A DNA stretch of 64,000 nucleotides, from contig JADFDS010000006.1 in assembly GCA_018262715.1 (NCBI GenBank), forward strand, positions 1-64,000, given 5' to 3'. Position 1 is the first letter of the stretch, and each line of letters begins with the position of its first letter. Of the stretch, positions 62,928 to 64,000 are shown piece after piece. Below the pieces are notes generated by a model. That model saw only the letters and a list, made by a program, of their open reading frames with translations, was not told where the DNA came from and ran no database searches. A program made the position numbers and the translations under genes. Source of the stretch: Bacteroidota bacterium. Its GTDB lineage: Bacteria; Bacteroidota; Bacteroidia; Bacteroidales; VadinHA17.

Positions 62928-64000
62928 TTCTCCTGCAACCTCTTTTTTCTCAGTACTGCCAGGAAAAGCGCGAACACCGCGACTGCGGCCGCAATGCCTG
63001 CCGGAAGTGACACCTTCATCGGCAGGGCCAGTCCGCCACCCGTGTGCGGGGCCGCCAGCAGATAGGTTACGCAGACTGCTGTAAGAAACAGTGCCGGGAG
63101 TGACATCATAAGGTGACTCTTGCCCCTGAGGCCTAGATACATTGAGATGGTCCAGCATGTGATGGCTGCCAGGGCCTGGTTTGAGATGCCTACAAATTTC
63201 CAGATCCGGGCAAACTCATCCTTCATGACAAAGGTCAGAATGAAGGCAAGCGCAAACACTGGCACAACTATCAGTAACCTTGATGATACCTTCTTCTGTG
63301 GAATTTTCAGCATATCGGCAATGGTCAGTCTGGCGCTCCTGAAGGCAGTATCGCCCGAGGTCACAGGGCATGCCACAACACCAATCACGGCTACCACCGC
63401 GCCAACCTTGCCAAGCCATGACCTGCATATCTCATTCACGAGCCATGCCGGGTCGGGCTTGATTGCCGGGTTATCAGCCAGCGGGTGGGTAAAGGCATAA
63501 TTCAGTCCATGCACGTCACCCATATAATTCATGGCCGCTGTTGCCCATATCATTGCAACGATGCCTTCGGCGATCATTGCGCCGTAAAATATATGCCTTC
63601 CCTGCTTCTCTGACCTGATGCACCTGGCCATCAGGGGCGACTGTGTAGCATGGAATCCTGATATTGCGCCGCATGAAACCACTATAAACAGGAACGGGAA
63701 GATGTTATTGGTGGCGGCATCAGGCTGGAAGTTGACAAGGCTGGCCGGGGAAAGCTCCATCAGGGTGATGTTGCCACCGGCCAGGTTGACTATCAGCCCG
63801 CCCAAAACTCCGGCAGCCATGAATATCAGAGCTGCGCCAAAGAAGGGATAGAGCAGCCCTATTATCTTGTCTATAGGGAGCAGCGTGGCAAGTATATAAT
63901 AGAAAAAAATCAATCCCAGCCAGAAGGGGAGGCTGAAGCCTGTCATTGTAAAAAGCAGCTTCGCCGGTCCGCTCACGAAAGCCACTCCGACGAATATCAG
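62921..64000 (-). CDS. cstA: Carbon starvation protein CstA (N-terminal part outside window)
   Basis: 359 residues of the C-terminal part are visible; the frame is open at the right edge, so the start lies beyond 64000. Seen: SGFHATQSPLMARCIRSEKQGR, AEGIVAMIWATAAMNY, VACPVTSGDTAFRSARLTIAD and WKFVGISNQALAAITCWTISMYL, which are diagnostic of CstA/BtsT transporters. Members take up peptides or pyruvate with protons. About eight membrane helices are visible. Confidence 0.95.
   Translation of the reverse strand: MIFVGVAFVSGPAKLLFTMTGFSLPFWLGLIFFYYILATLLPIDKIIGLLYPFFGAALIFMAAGVLGGLIVNLAGGNITLMELSPASLVNFQPDAATNNIFPFLFIVVSCGAISGFHATQSPLMARCIRSEKQGRHIFYGAMIAEGIVAMIWATAAMNYMGDVHGLNYAFTHPLADNPAIKPDPAWLVNEICRSWLGKVGAVVAVIGVVACPVTSGDTAFRSARLTIADMLKIPQKKVSSRLLIVVPVFALAFILTFVMKDEFARIWKFVGISNQALAAITCWTISMYLGLRGKSHLMMSLPALFLTAVCVTYLLAAPHTGGGLALPMKVSLPAGIAAAVAVFALFLAVLRKKRLQENQ

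Overview
The window looks like chromosomal DNA of an uncultured or environmental Bacteroidota, most likely of the order Bacteroidales. The evidence is a complete sprA gene (type IX secretion translocon) in the ruvA-sprA-gcvH order known from this phylum, a fused lpxC/fabZ gene, TonB-dependent receptor and DUF4837/GSCFA/DUF4139 family genes, and repeated -7 boxes of the Bacteroidota type TAnnTTTG. No rRNA, tRNA, CRISPR array, prophage or intact insertion sequence was found.

Layout. 1-5.9 kb: end of a polysaccharide-degrading locus (5'-truncated GH3 enzyme and two secreted CE1-type esterases). 5.9-11.2 kb: a secreted protein, then a sulfur-handling cluster of two YeeE/YedE half-transporters and two rhodanese-like membrane proteins, facing a tandem-rhodanese lipoprotein and a YD-repeat lipoprotein. 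11.4-20 kb: mixed accessory genes (CPBP protease, ATP-grasp ligase, flavin reductase, subtilase lipoprotein, OsmC, TerC, an unknown membrane protein, gamma-glutamyltransferase). 20-28 kb: housekeeping (M23 peptidase, dxr, rseP, tatA, DUF4837, mqnC, pdxA, ruvA). 28-35.8 kb: sprA and gcvH. 35.9-40.6 kb: rimP-nusA-infB on the minus strand. 40.8-45.4 kb: HD phosphohydrolase, lpxD, lpxC/fabZ, lpxA. 45.4-46.26 kb: the only large gene-free block. 46.3-54.8 kb: DUF4139 protein, ECF sigma factor, lipase, GSCFA protein, TonB receptor with a lipoprotein, MerR regulator. 54.8-64 kb: kdsB, a sigma-54 activator with lptE, a Pro/Glu-rich TPR protein and secG, groES-groEL, a MATE exporter, and the 3' end of cstA.

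Functionally, the housekeeping content is dominated by cell-envelope work: lipid A (lpxA, C, D, fabZ), KDO activation (kdsB), LPS transport (lptE), Sec, Tat and T9SS export, site-2 proteolysis and a peptidoglycan peptidase. Menaquinone is probably made by the futalosine route (mqnC) and isoprenoids by the MEP route (dxr).

The most unusual signal is a dispersed family of short-period repeats (7 bp, consensus TCNCAAN, plus 8 bp AGGTCTGA) in five intergenic sites. They abut start and stop codons, and nearly all direct copies lie in the same orientation. Other points of interest are a 0.6 kb GC-rich non-coding block that may be a decayed ORF-less group II intron, a terminator-like hairpin in the rimP-nusA-infB leader, a near-consensus sigma-54 site before groES, and a 48-codon open stretch after the TGA of the TerC gene. 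All functional calls are from reading the sequence; no database search was possible.
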